Below are positions 53,153 through 61,807 of a stretch of 64,000 nt of DNA, one piece after another (within the stretch, counting starts at the first letter, position 1; every line of letters starts with the position of its first letter). The stretch comes from Salegentibacter echinorum. GTDB taxonomy: Bacteria; Bacteroidota; Bacteroidia; Flavobacteriales; Flavobacteriaceae. Location: assembly GCF_900129445.1 (NCBI RefSeq), contig NZ_FQVT01000002.1, positions 495,027-559,026 on the forward strand. Direction: 5' to 3'. The notes under the pieces were generated by a model that saw only the letters and a list, made by a program, of their open reading frames with translations, searched no databases and was not told the origin of the DNA. Both the position numbers and the translations under genes were made by a program.

Positions 53153-53683
53153 TTATTCCACGTGCTTTTTACGAATTTGAGGAATACGCTCATCCAATAA
53201 TTTGAGCCCGAGGCCATCGGTTCCCATAAGGTCAAAGAGCTCTAATGCCCTACGCATCATTTGTTCTTCTTCCATTTGCTCTTCAATAAACCATTGTAAA
53301 AAATGATCTGTAGTGAAATCGCTTACTTTTCGGCATTTACCTACAATATTATGAATGGATTTCGTGATCTCAATTTCCTGGTCTAAAGCAGTTTCAAATA
53401 TTTCTTCAAGAGAATTAAATTCGTGATTTACACTCCCTACTTCAGGAGAAAAAGCATTACCTCCATTGTCGTTAATATATCTAAAAAGCTTCATCATATG
53501 CTCTCTTTCTTCTTCAGCCTGATCGTAGAAAAATTCAGCACTATAAGAAAGTGCATTGTGATCACACCAGGAAGCCATTGCTAAATATGCAGATGAGGAA
53601 ACAGCTTCTTTTTCAATTTGTTTATTTAATAGATCCATGATATCTACATGGATACTTAATTTCTGTCTAACTAAATCTTTCAT
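53153..53683 (-). CDS. Ferritin
   Basis: Ferritin-like iron-storage protein of 176 residues. Ferroxidase ligands are visible: Glu in KQIEKEAVSSSAYL, ExxH in AEEEREHMMKL, and further Glu in FIEEQMEEEQMM. It oxidises Fe(II) and stores ferric mineral in a 24-mer shell in the cytoplasm. The upstream region holds decayed MITE copy C. Confidence 0.95.
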   Translation of the reverse strand: MKDLVRQKLSIHVDIMDLLNKQIEKEAVSSSAYLAMASWCDHNALSYSAEFFYDQAEEEREHMMKLFRYINDNGGNAFSPEVGSVNHEFNSLEEIFETALDQEIEITKSIHNIVGKCRKVSDFTTDHFLQWFIEEQMEEEQMMRRALELFDLMGTDGLGLKLLDERIPQIRKKHVE

Positions 53684-53815
53684 TGTACCTTTTTTATAAA
53701 AATAGCTAATAGGTAGCTAAAAACCTAAATAAGTCTGAAATTTAGAAGTGTTCTAAAATGTGAGGATTTGTTTTCTAGGTTAAAGCATATCGTCTTTAGA
53801 ATAACTTCTATTATT

Positions 53816-54025
53816 CGTTGGTGCTCGATAACAATATAACCAAATAACATATTTTCTTATATAGCAAGGCCTAAGACCCTCCTTTTCTATTTGAAATCTT
53901 CACGAAAAAGAGTTCGTTGAAGAATATTAAATATGAAAGATTGAGATTATTATCAGTTGGTTACAATTTAGTCTTTTCTCTTTTTTCTTGCAGTAAAGCG
54001 ATCTTGTTTCTTTACCGGAATAATG
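53816..54025 (+). mobile_element. MITE-like element, decayed copy C
   Basis: About 210 bp between ferritin and the 104-residue gene. The left end CGTTGGTGCTCGATAACAAT has diverged from the TIR, while the right half (TTAGTCTTTTCTCTTTTTTC, CTTTACCGGA) is well kept. No clear target duplication remains, so it is an older insertion. Confidence 0.7.
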
Positions 54026-54080
54026 ATTAATATTAATCAAATAACTTTAAAAAAGAAGCGAAGGCTGTTTGTAAAGAAAA

Positions 54081-54395
54081 TCATACACTTTCTACAAGCA
54101 TGGAATTAAGCTCTAGCATAGCAAAAGTGCCTTTAATAAACTCTTTAAGATCTATACTTTCTAACGTATTTAGCAGGAAGAAGTGTTTGCGGTTACAGAG
54201 CATGAGTGCTTCTATCCCGTGTTTGTTTTCTCCATTGAAATGCTGCTCTAAATCAATTTCTTTTACCTGTTGTCTAAAAGCCAGCAATTGGCAACAACTA
54301 AGCTGAATGGTTTTATGCGGAAACGCTATAAAAAAGCATCTTTTCTTATCGCATTGATAAGAAGTAAAGAATTGGGATTGGTGTAATACTTTCAT
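54081..54395 (-). CDS. Hypothetical protein, Cys-containing
   Basis: Protein of 104 residues, not firmly recognised. It starts SYQCDKKRCFFIAF (two Cys five apart) with SCCQLLAF further on, then a leucine-rich C-terminal half. It lies 42 bp downstream of the Lrp-type gene on the same strand, so it may be in one transcript with it. It resembles small Bacteroidetes proteins of unknown function; a metal site involving the four Cys is possible but unproven. Confidence 0.6.
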   Translation of the reverse strand: MKVLHQSQFFTSYQCDKKRCFFIAFPHKTIQLSCCQLLAFRQQVKEIDLEQHFNGENKHGIEALMLCNRKHFFLLNTLESIDLKEFIKGTFAMLELNSMLVESV

Positions 54396-54437
54396 GCTAA
54401 GGCAAAAGTAAATCTTATTTAGAATAAATCCAAAGAA

Positions 54438-54908
54438 TTAAATTTTGATTTGTCTTTTTATCTGTTGATCCAAAGAAACAAAGGTCTCGGTTCTCGATAC
54501 TCCTTTTATAGCCTGAATGTCTTTATTAAGCACATGCATTAAATGTTCGTTGTCCCTACATAGAATTTTTAAAAAAATAGACCAATTTCCCGTGGTGTAG
54601 TGACACTCTATCACTTCTGGTATTTCACTAAGTTGTTTTACAGCCTGGGGGTTACTTATAGCTTTATCTAAATAAATACCCACAAATGCCATGGTTTTAT
54701 AACCAATCACCCTGGGATTTATCATTAATTTAGAGCCTTCAATTAAACCGGCTTTTTCCAGTTTTCTTAGGCGTTGATGCACAGCTGCACCGGTTATTCC
54801 AATATTTTTTGCTATTTCTAATATAGACTTTTTGGCATTCTCCATTAAGAAATTCAAAATAGTCTTATCTATCCCGTCTATAACAACAGATTCATTAACA
54901 ATTTTCAT
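54438..54908 (-). CDS. Lrp/AsnC-family transcriptional regulator
   Basis: Protein of 156 residues. N-terminal winged HTH (DKTILNFLMENAKKSILEIAKNIGITGAAVHQRLRKLEKAGLI, residues ~13-55) and a C-terminal RAM domain (VIECHYTTGNWSIFLKILCRDNEHLMHVL). Such regulators sense amino acids. The gene follows a saccharopine-dehydrogenase-like gene by 201 bp in the same direction, hinting at amino-acid metabolism as its target. Confidence 0.92.
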   Translation of the reverse strand: MKIVNESVVIDGIDKTILNFLMENAKKSILEIAKNIGITGAAVHQRLRKLEKAGLIEGSKLMINPRVIGYKTMAFVGIYLDKAISNPQAVKQLSEIPEVIECHYTTGNWSIFLKILCRDNEHLMHVLNKDIQAIKGVSRTETFVSLDQQIKRQIKI

Positions 54909-55109
54909 TCGGTTGGTTTGATTAATTAGAAGGGCTAAAGTAAGAAATTTAACATTGTGGAAGTGTCGAAATTCGACTTATATCAATGTATAAAGAGCAA
55001 TTTTAAACTTAGTCTGGATATTGTAATGAGGTTAATCTCATTAACATTCCGGGTTGGTTAAAAGCAATAATTGCAATTGTCTTATGAAACGCCTTTCTTT
55101 AATATTCTT

Positions 55110-56474
55110 TTATCGCTCTAAAGGGTTGTAGCCTAAATATTCGGTTTCCGTTTCTTTAAAAACAATATCGTGTTTTTCCAGCTCTTTCAAGATAGGCTCA
55201 TATACTTCTTTATTTATGGGCAGTTGGACCCCAGGAGTTGTAATCTCTCCTTTTAAGATCTTCAAAGTAGCGATAGCTACCGGAAGTCCTACAGTTTTAG
55301 CCATTGCGGTTTCTTTTTGGTCTTTACCAATATGCACCATAGTTGCGTCTATTTGTTTTCTTTCCCCATTGAGCTCATAACCAAACTTATGATACATCAC
55401 GATCATATCTTTATCATCTGGCTGTAGGCTCCATTTTTCAGTAAGGATTTTTTGTAAGGCTTTAGCTGGAGTAGCATTTTTAATCCCTATTTTTTTCTCT
55501 TTATTAAAAATATCCAGATCCAGTAATTTTTGCCACATAAGATCGTCCTGGTCAATCTTTAAATTATGTCTTAGTTTAAGTTCTACCGAATCTGTTGGGG
55601 AGTAGGGGAGAAAGGAGTTCACAAAATCCCGATAGCTCATATTTTCAGAATTTTCCATGATAAAACTATCATCGGTAAGTCCTAATTGCACAAACATATT
55701 CCAGGCACGACTAAAACCTACCCGTCTAATGGTGCCACGGTAAAGTGTAAGCACATCTTCCAGACCATAAATACTCATATAATCCAGGGAATTACGGTTG
55801 GCATAACCTTCAAACGTGCCATATCCCTCAATTTCTAAAAATTCAGTTCTGCGGAATAACCTATGGTAAGGAATAAACTTATATTTTCCTTCCTGAATAA
55901 ACTCGGCTACCCCGCCCTGGCCGGCCACTACCACATTCCTAGGGTTCCAGGTGAATTTGTAATTCCATAGATTGTTATCGCTTTGGGGCGCTACAAGGCC
56001 TCCCGTAAAAGATTCAAAAAGTAATAATTTTCCTCCTTTATCTCTTATGCGGTCTATAACTTGCATAGCACTCATATGATCTATCCCGGGATCTACACCA
56101 ATCTCATTCATAAAAACGAGTCCTTTTTGTTTTACTTCTTCGTCCAGAGCTTTCATTTCTTTGCTAATATAGGAAGCAGTGACCATATTCTTTTTTAACT
56201 TTACACAGGTTTTAGCTACTTCAATATGAAACCTGGCCGGTAACATAGAGATTACAATATCAGCGTTTTGTACAGCGCTTTCTCTACTTTCTGCATTAAA
56301 AACATCTAAGTGAACAGGTTTACAATGCTTTCTATTATCACAGGCTTTTTTGGCATTTTCAGGATCAATATCTCCAATTTTTAAAATAAATTGCTCGGTT
56401 TTAGCTTTTTGTAAGAGGTAATCAATTAAGACGGCAGTAGATTTTCCTGCACCAATGATTAAAATTTCTTTCAT
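55110..56474 (-). CDS. Saccharopine dehydrogenase/reductase-family protein
   Basis: NAD(P)-dependent protein of 454 residues. Rossmann start ILIIGAGKSTAVLIDYL, then MLPARFHIEVAKTCV, NEIGVDPGIDHMSAMQVID and a Lys9-like C-terminal domain. The group forms or cleaves saccharopine in lysine metabolism; the direction here is unknown. The neighbouring Lrp-type gene could regulate it. Long conserved core with no visible defects. Confidence 0.88.
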   Translation of the reverse strand: MKEILIIGAGKSTAVLIDYLLQKAKTEQFILKIGDIDPENAKKACDNRKHCKPVHLDVFNAESRESAVQNADIVISMLPARFHIEVAKTCVKLKKNMVTASYISKEMKALDEEVKQKGLVFMNEIGVDPGIDHMSAMQVIDRIRDKGGKLLLFESFTGGLVAPQSDNNLWNYKFTWNPRNVVVAGQGGVAEFIQEGKYKFIPYHRLFRRTEFLEIEGYGTFEGYANRNSLDYMSIYGLEDVLTLYRGTIRRVGFSRAWNMFVQLGLTDDSFIMENSENMSYRDFVNSFLPYSPTDSVELKLRHNLKIDQDDLMWQKLLDLDIFNKEKKIGIKNATPAKALQKILTEKWSLQPDDKDMIVMYHKFGYELNGERKQIDATMVHIGKDQKETAMAKTVGLPVAIATLKILKGEITTPGVQLPINKEVYEPILKELEKHDIVFKETETEYLGYNPLER

Positions 56475-56664
56475 CTGTTTGTGTTTTTAAAACGCTAATG
56501 CCTGGTGAGAAATATTTCTTCAGAATAAATTCCAGTATTATAAAAATGGTCAATCCCGGTTATTTTATTTCATCTCAAACCTTAGCGAACTTTAGATAAA
56601 TGATTTAATTTTGTGTAGTGGATAACGAATGTATAAAATATTTATCTGATAAAAAATACCCGTA

Positions 56665-57060
56665 ATGAATAAGAAGTTTTTAATAACCGGAGCGATTTTC
56701 GGACTTTTAGCTGTGATAATTGGTGCTTTTGGTACACATGGTTTAAAACCACTGCTAGATGAAGCTGCCCGCGAATCTTTTGAAACCGGGGTAAAATATC
56801 AAACCTATCACGCCTTGCTGTTTTTAATTCTTGGCGGTTCTCAAATAGCATTAAAACATTATAAAAAAGCGATTTATTTATTATTGTTGCTGGGCGTGAT
56901 ATTTTTCTCGGGCTCTATTTACTTATTGGCGACCAATGCTTTAACATCCATAGATTTTAAAGTAATCGCACTTATCACTCCGCTCGGCGGTACCTTGTTA
57001 ATTATAGCCTGGATTTTGTTACTCGTAAATTTCTTAAAGTTTCAGTCTAAAAAACAGTAG
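56665..57060 (+). CDS. DUF423 small membrane protein
   Basis: Membrane protein of 131 residues with four hydrophobic helices and the DUF423 pattern GAIFGLLAVIIGAFGTHGLKP, KYQTYHALLFLILG and LGVIFFSGSIYLLA. Function unknown in the family. It is monocistronic and divergent from the saccharopine-dehydrogenase-like gene. Confidence 0.85.
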   Translation: MNKKFLITGAIFGLLAVIIGAFGTHGLKPLLDEAARESFETGVKYQTYHALLFLILGGSQIALKHYKKAIYLLLLLGVIFFSGSIYLLATNALTSIDFKVIALITPLGGTLLIIAWILLLVNFLKFQSKKQ

Positions 57061-57554
57061 TTCTGAAAACAATGCTAAGCATATAAATGGGTTTCTTTAT
57101 CGCAGCCCATGAGATTGGAGTTTAAATAAATAGACTTTTAGAAGTCGATATAACCTAATCATGAATCATAATTTTACAACAACAGATAGTTTTTTCTGCG
57201 GAAATTTATGATTAAAACTCAAGTTTTAAAACATTCTTCTTATTGCTGAACTTTTTATTTTATTGCCTTAAAAGCCGGAAAATGTTAAGCCTGCATATTC
57301 ATTGGATTGTACTTAATGCACTGCGAATAAGTCTCCTTGCCGTATTTTCGAGACCGAGAATTAAAATGAATGCATCTACCTCTGCAACTTTCTGGCGAAC
57401 CTGCAGGATTATGGAGTTTCATTGAAAATTATAAATAAAACAGGTTAGGTTATTGTTGTTTTTTATTGTGACTCTAAATAATTTAGGAAAGTTTAGCAGT
57501 TTATCTGTATAAGATTTATAATTTTGTAGCCATAAACAAACCACACAATAATTT
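57061..57554. other. 494-bp region upstream of pckA
   Basis: A 60-codon frame at 57243 has no protein-like character, so I see no gene. Only the pckA -7 box at 57519-57526 stands out. Confidence 0.5.
57519..57526 (+). promoter_or_regulatory. -7 promoter box of pckA
   Basis: TAATTTTG fits TAnnTTTG, 28 bp upstream of the ATG. Confidence 0.45.
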
Positions 57555-59156
57555 ATGTCTTTACAAACCCAAATTGCGAAAACGATTTCGTTAGAGGATT
57601 ACGGGATCAAAAATGCGACAGTTCACTATCAACTATCACCAGAGGAGCTTCATTATGAAACCATTGAACATGGCCTTGGCCAGGAAACAAAATCTGGAGC
57701 TTTAGCGATTAATACCGGGGAATTTACTGGAAGGTCTCCCAAAGACAGGTTTATAGTGAAAGATGAGGTAACCCGCGAAAAAGTTTGGTGGGGACCGGTT
57801 AATATACCGTTCGAGCCAGGTAAATTTGATAAACTGCATAAAAAAATGCTGGATTATCTTTCCCATAAAGAAATTTATGCTCGTGATGCTTATGCCTGTG
57901 CTGAGAAAGATTATCAATTAAATATTAGGGTGATTAATGAGTACCCCTGGTCCAATATGTTTGCTTATAACATGTTTTTACGACCAGGCGATGAAGAGTT
58001 AAGAAATTTTAAAGAAGATTGGCTTATTTTAAATGCTCCCGGTTTTAAAGCAAATGCAGAAGAAGACGGGACAAGACAGGAGAATTTCGCCATCCTTAAT
58101 TTTAGTAAAAAAATTGCCTTAATTGGTGGTACCGGTTACACGGGGGAAATTAAAAAAGGTATTTTTTCGGCTTTAAATTTTATCTTACCGGTATATAAAA
58201 ACACGCTTCCCATGCATTGTTCTGCAAATGTTGGCGAAGAGGGTGATACCGCAATTTTCTTCGGACTGTCGGGAACGGGGAAGACCACACTTTCGGCAGA
58301 TCCTAAACGAAAATTAATTGGGGACGACGAGCATGGCTGGGCTTCAGAAAATACTATCTTTAATTTTGAAGGTGGTTGTTATGCGAAAGTCATAAACCTA
58401 ACCGAAGAAAATGAACCAGATATTTACCGCGCCATAAAGCCCGGTGCGATTTTAGAAAATGTTATTCTGAATGATGAAAAAGAGGTAGATTTTTCTGATA
58501 CCAGTATTACCCAAAATACCAGGGTGAGTTATCCTATTGATCATATTGATAATATCCAGGAACCTTCTGTGGGTGAAAATCCTAAAAATATCTTCTTTCT
58601 TACTGCAGATGCTTTTGGAGTATTGCCTCCCATAAGTAAGCTAACACCCGGGCAGGCCGCATATCATTTTATAAGCGGCTATACCGCCAAAGTAGCCGGC
58701 ACTGAGGCGGGAATTAATGAACCGCTACCAAGTTTTTCGGCCTGTTTTGGAGCGCCATTTATGCCGCTGCATCCTACGGAATACGCCGAAATGCTAAGTG
58801 CAAAAATGAAAGAAGCAGGGGTAAATGTTTGGCTTGTAAATACAGGTTGGACCGGCGGACCTTATGGTACTGGAAGCCGAATGAAATTAAAATACACCCG
58901 CGCGATGATTAGTGCTGCTTTAGATGGGGAATTGGATGATGCGAAATTTAATACGCATAACGTGTTTGGCTTGCAAATGCCCGTAGAGTGTCCCAATGTC
59001 CCTTCTGAAGTGCTGAACCCAAGATCAACCTGGGAGAATAAAGAAGACTACGATAAAAAAGCAGGAGAATTGGCAGATTCTTTTAAAACCAATTTTGAGA
59101 AATTTGAAAATTATGCGAACGATGAAATTATGGCTGGTGGCCCTACTTCATCTTAA
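57555..59156 (+). CDS. pckA: ATP-dependent phosphoenolpyruvate carboxykinase
   Basis: PEPCK of 533 residues, the ATP type. Motifs: FTGRSPKDRFIV, MHCSANVG, the kinase-1a loop FFGLSGTGKTTLSADP, kinase-2 LIGDDEHGW and FTADAFGV-like FLTADAFGVLPPISKL. It converts oxaloacetate to phosphoenolpyruvate in gluconeogenesis. Monocistronic, closed by a hairpin terminator. Confidence 0.98.
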   Translation: MSLQTQIAKTISLEDYGIKNATVHYQLSPEELHYETIEHGLGQETKSGALAINTGEFTGRSPKDRFIVKDEVTREKVWWGPVNIPFEPGKFDKLHKKMLDYLSHKEIYARDAYACAEKDYQLNIRVINEYPWSNMFAYNMFLRPGDEELRNFKEDWLILNAPGFKANAEEDGTRQENFAILNFSKKIALIGGTGYTGEIKKGIFSALNFILPVYKNTLPMHCSANVGEEGDTAIFFGLSGTGKTTLSADPKRKLIGDDEHGWASENTIFNFEGGCYAKVINLTEENEPDIYRAIKPGAILENVILNDEKEVDFSDTSITQNTRVSYPIDHIDNIQEPSVGENPKNIFFLTADAFGVLPPISKLTPGQAAYHFISGYTAKVAGTEAGINEPLPSFSACFGAPFMPLHPTEYAEMLSAKMKEAGVNVWLVNTGWTGGPYGTGSRMKLKYTRAMISAALDGELDDAKFNTHNVFGLQMPVECPNVPSEVLNPRSTWENKEDYDKKAGELADSFKTNFEKFENYANDEIMAGGPTSS

Positions 59157-59185
59157 TCTTGTTGTTAATTAGTTAATTGAAGTCG

Positions 59186-59217
59186 AAAAACCGGTGTTTC
59201 CTAAGCATCGGTTTTTT
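59186..59217 (+). terminator. pckA terminator
   Basis: AAAAACCGGTG (59186-59196) pairs with CATCGGTTTTT (59206-59216), one G:U, followed by T-run. Confidence 0.8.
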
Positions 59218-59247
59218 TAATTCCTAAAGCTTATTTATTTAAAGAAA

Positions 59248-59315
59248 GAAATATCAGTTGTTTCAATTTTAGTCTTTTCTCTTTATTCTTGCGACAATCT
59301 TGTTTCTATTTCCCG
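59248..59315 (+). mobile_element. MITE-like right-end fragment E
   Basis: Only the right third of the MITE family is present (TTTTAGTCTTTTCTCTTTAT, then CAATCTTGTTTCTA), sitting between two terminators in the pckA-hemD space. Confidence 0.55.
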
Positions 59316-59320
59316 TATAA

Positions 59321-59354
59321 AAAATCCGCTGCTTATGTAAGTCAGCGGATTTTT
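59321..59354. terminator. Hairpin downstream of hemD
   Basis: AAAATCCGCTG (59321-59331) pairs perfectly with CAGCGGATTTT (59343-59353). It lies 67 bp past the hemD stop and has T-runs on both strands. Confidence 0.7.
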
Positions 59355-59420
59355 CGTAAATACAAATAGAAGGTAACTTTAAATAATCTCAGGTTTTAAA
59401 TGTCGTACTACTATTTAGTG

Positions 59421-60167
59421 TTATTTTTTATTTGCTTCAGCAATATATTTTTGAAGTGCCAGGGTCATAGATGGAGTATCTGGGGTTGGCGCTTTTATAT
59501 TTACGGTTAGTCCATGTTTCTTTGCAGCTTTAATGGTGGTGTTTCCAAAGACCGCAATACGGGTATTATTTTGTTCAAAATCTGGGAAGTTTTCAAACAG
59601 GGATTTAATCCCGCTAGGACTAAAGAAAACCAAAATATCATAAGTAACGTTCCTTAAATCTGATAAATCGCTAACTACAGTTTTATAAAAAGTGGCCTCT
59701 TTCCACTCTACCCCAAGCTTGTTCAATTTCTTTGGGATGTCTGGCTTCAGCATATCAGAAGAAGGCAATAAGAATTTTTCATTCTTATATTTCTTTATAA
59801 TTGGGGTTAGATCTGCAAAAGTACGCTTGCCTACATAAATTTTGCGCTTACGGTACACTACATACTTTTGTAAGTAATAAGCCACGGCTTCGCTCAAACA
59901 AAAGTACTTAAGGCTGTCTGGCACTTTGTAACGAAGTTCTTCAGCGATTCTAAAAAAGTGATCTACAGCATTACGGCTGGTAAGAATGATAGCCGAATAA
60001 TTGGTTAAATCTACTTTTTGCTGGCGCACTTCTTTAGAAGATACACCTTCTACGTGAATAAAGGGGATGAAATCAATTTTTACTTTCTGTTTTTCCTCAA
60101 GCTCAAAGTAGGGAGAGTTCTCTACTTTAGGTTCTGGTTGGGAAACTAAAATTGTTTTCACTTTCAT
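59421..60167 (-). CDS. hemD: Uroporphyrinogen-III synthase
   Basis: HemD-like protein of 248 residues with the two-domain pattern: PFIHVEGVSSKEVRQQKVDL, IILTSRNAVDHFFRI and in the second half DILVFFSPSGIKSLFENFP. It closes hydroxymethylbilane into uroporphyrinogen III in haem synthesis. HemD sequences vary widely, but SRNAV and FFSPSG are good landmarks. It starts 30 bp after the DUF4271 gene, so both are probably one transcript. Confidence 0.85.
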   Translation of the reverse strand: MKVKTILVSQPEPKVENSPYFELEEKQKVKIDFIPFIHVEGVSSKEVRQQKVDLTNYSAIILTSRNAVDHFFRIAEELRYKVPDSLKYFCLSEAVAYYLQKYVVYRKRKIYVGKRTFADLTPIIKKYKNEKFLLPSSDMLKPDIPKKLNKLGVEWKEATFYKTVVSDLSDLRNVTYDILVFFSPSGIKSLFENFPDFEQNNTRIAVFGNTTIKAAKKHGLTVNIKAPTPDTPSMTLALQKYIAEANKK

Positions 60168-60197
60168 ATATCAATACTTTTATTTGATCCTTAGATC

Positions 60198-60803
60198 TTA
60201 AATTGTAATTAGCTTATACAAAATAATATAAGGTGCAATTTCGAGAGCGCAAAGGTACAAAATAAAATAAAACCAATTACCTGAAATTAGGTTTTGATTC
60301 TTCCTATAAATTAACAATAAACTAAAAACGTTGGTAAGCACTACCAATCCTAATAAAGTATAAAGTGCTGAAGGTGTTGGGGTATAGGTATATATAAATA
60401 TTAAGCTGGGAATTAGCAGTATAAGAGCTGTAAAATTGCGATAACTTAACTTTTGATAAAGGTAAGAATCCACTACTTCATCTAAATCAAATACATTTCC
60501 CACAATTTTTTCAAGACCAAATTTTAAGAGGATAAAACTACCACAAGCTGTGGCAATTCTTATAAAAATAATCCCTGGCTCTATCTCGGGTTCACTCCAA
60601 AATAGGTTAAAGAATAAAAACAGCAGTAAGGAAATCGAAATAATATGGATGCAGAATAAGAGGATGTTAAAGGGGTGGAAAGCTTTGTTTTTCTTTCCTC
60701 TAAACATCATAAACTTATTGGAGGTAAGTAAAGATCTAAAATCATTAAACCGGTGCGGGTAGTATGTTCTCACAATTGCCAGTAACAAAAAAGCCCCCAT
60801 CAA
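60198..60803 (-). CDS. DUF4271 membrane protein (start uncertain)
   Basis: Membrane protein of at least 201 residues with about six hydrophobic helices (FNILLFCIHIISISLLLFLF, ALILLIPSLIFIYTYT, YFILYLCALEIAPYIILY). The annotated TTG at 60803 (or ATG at 60800) would cut the protein inside its first helix. The frame stays open upstream to 60863 and reads EAVERHIISLDWITLTL, which looks like a genuine N-terminus and includes a CTG at 60854. Function unknown; Bacteroidetes-specific and often near hemD. Confidence 0.75.
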   Translation of the reverse strand: MMGAFLLLAIVRTYYPHRFNDFRSLLTSNKFMMFRGKKNKAFHPFNILLFCIHIISISLLLFLFFNLFWSEPEIEPGIIFIRIATACGSFILLKFGLEKIVGNVFDLDEVVDSYLYQKLSYRNFTALILLIPSLIFIYTYTPTPSALYTLLGLVVLTNVFSLLLIYRKNQNLISGNWFYFILYLCALEIAPYIILYKLITI

Positions 60804-61049
60804 AGTAAGGGTGATCCAGTCTAATGAAATAATATGTCTTTCTACAGCTTCCAGAAGAAAATTTTATGCAAATGTATGATTATTGAATTAAAATCCTGGA
60901 GAGGAAAGTGTAAAGGATTTTAGAAGAGCTTTTAACAAGCTGGTAAATACCTTTACATTCCGTGGTATTTCTATAGTTAAAAATCTTTATAAGAAGCTAA
61001 AATGTAAAATTTGTAGGTAAAAGAAATAGTTTAAATGAGTTCATTGCAT

Positions 61050-61057
61050 ACATTTGT
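61050..61057 (+). promoter_or_regulatory. -7 promoter box of the glycosyltransferase-pyrC operon
   Basis: TACATTTG fits TAnnTTTG, 15 bp upstream of the ATG at 61073. Confidence 0.5.
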
Positions 61058-61072
61058 GAAAAAAAGTTTAGG

Positions 61073-61807
61073 ATGACAAAGGGGATAATTGTTATACCCA
61101 CCTTTAATGAGATTGAGAATATTGAACGCATTATTCGAAATGTGTTCGCTCAAAAGAAAAAATTTCATATTTTGGTGGTTGATGATAATTCTCCCGATGG
61201 TACTGCGGCTCGTGTAAGAACTTTACAGGCAGAATTTCCGGAGGGTCTTTTTTTAGAAGAAAGGAAAGGGAAATTAGGTTTGGGAACGGCTTATATTCAC
61301 GGCTTTAAATGGGCGTTGCAACGGGATTACGAATATGTTTTTGAAATGGATGCCGATTTTTCCCACAATCCTAATGACCTAATAAGATTGTATAACACCT
61401 GTAAGCGCAGCGGTGCCCAGGTAGCTATAGGCTCACGTTATGTGACCGGGGTAAATGTAATAAACTGGCCAATGAGCCGGGTTTTACTTTCCTGGTTAGC
61501 CTCTAAATATGTGCGATTTATCACAGGTATGCATATTCACGATGCGACCGCCGGGTTTATTTGTTATAAAAAAGAGGTTTTAGAAACCATAGACCTAAAT
61601 AATATTCAGTTTGTGGGCTATGCTTTTCAAATAGAAATGAAGTTTAAAGCCTTTTTACTGAAGTATAAAATAAAGGAAGTTCCGGTGATTTTTACAGATA
61701 GGACCAGGGGAACTTCCAAAATGAGCAGCTCCATAATTTCTGAAGCTATTTTTGGGGTAATAATAATGAAGATTAAAAGTCTTTTTAACCAGATTAAGTT
61801 GAAATGA
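61073..61807 (+). CDS. Polyprenol-phosphate mannosyltransferase-like family 2 glycosyltransferase
   Basis: Glycosyltransferase of 244 residues resembling dolichol/polyprenol-phosphate mannose synthase. Motifs: VIPTFNEIENIERII, VVDDNSPDGTAARV, EMDADFSHNP (the DxD-type metal site) and GSRYVTGVNVINW. The C-terminal TM domain of some members is absent, so it is a peripheral enzyme. It transfers a sugar from a nucleotide donor to a lipid phosphate carrier; the sugar is unproven. Its stop overlaps the pyrC start (ATGA). Confidence 0.9.
   Translation: MTKGIIVIPTFNEIENIERIIRNVFAQKKKFHILVVDDNSPDGTAARVRTLQAEFPEGLFLEERKGKLGLGTAYIHGFKWALQRDYEYVFEMDADFSHNPNDLIRLYNTCKRSGAQVAIGSRYVTGVNVINWPMSRVLLSWLASKYVRFITGMHIHDATAGFICYKKEVLETIDLNNIQFVGYAFQIEMKFKAFLLKYKIKEVPVIFTDRTRGTSKMSSSIISEAIFGVIIMKIKSLFNQIKLK

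Noticed and set aside
57243..57425. 60-codon frame upstream of pckA
   Set aside because: Composition is not protein-like and no signal or family is seen.
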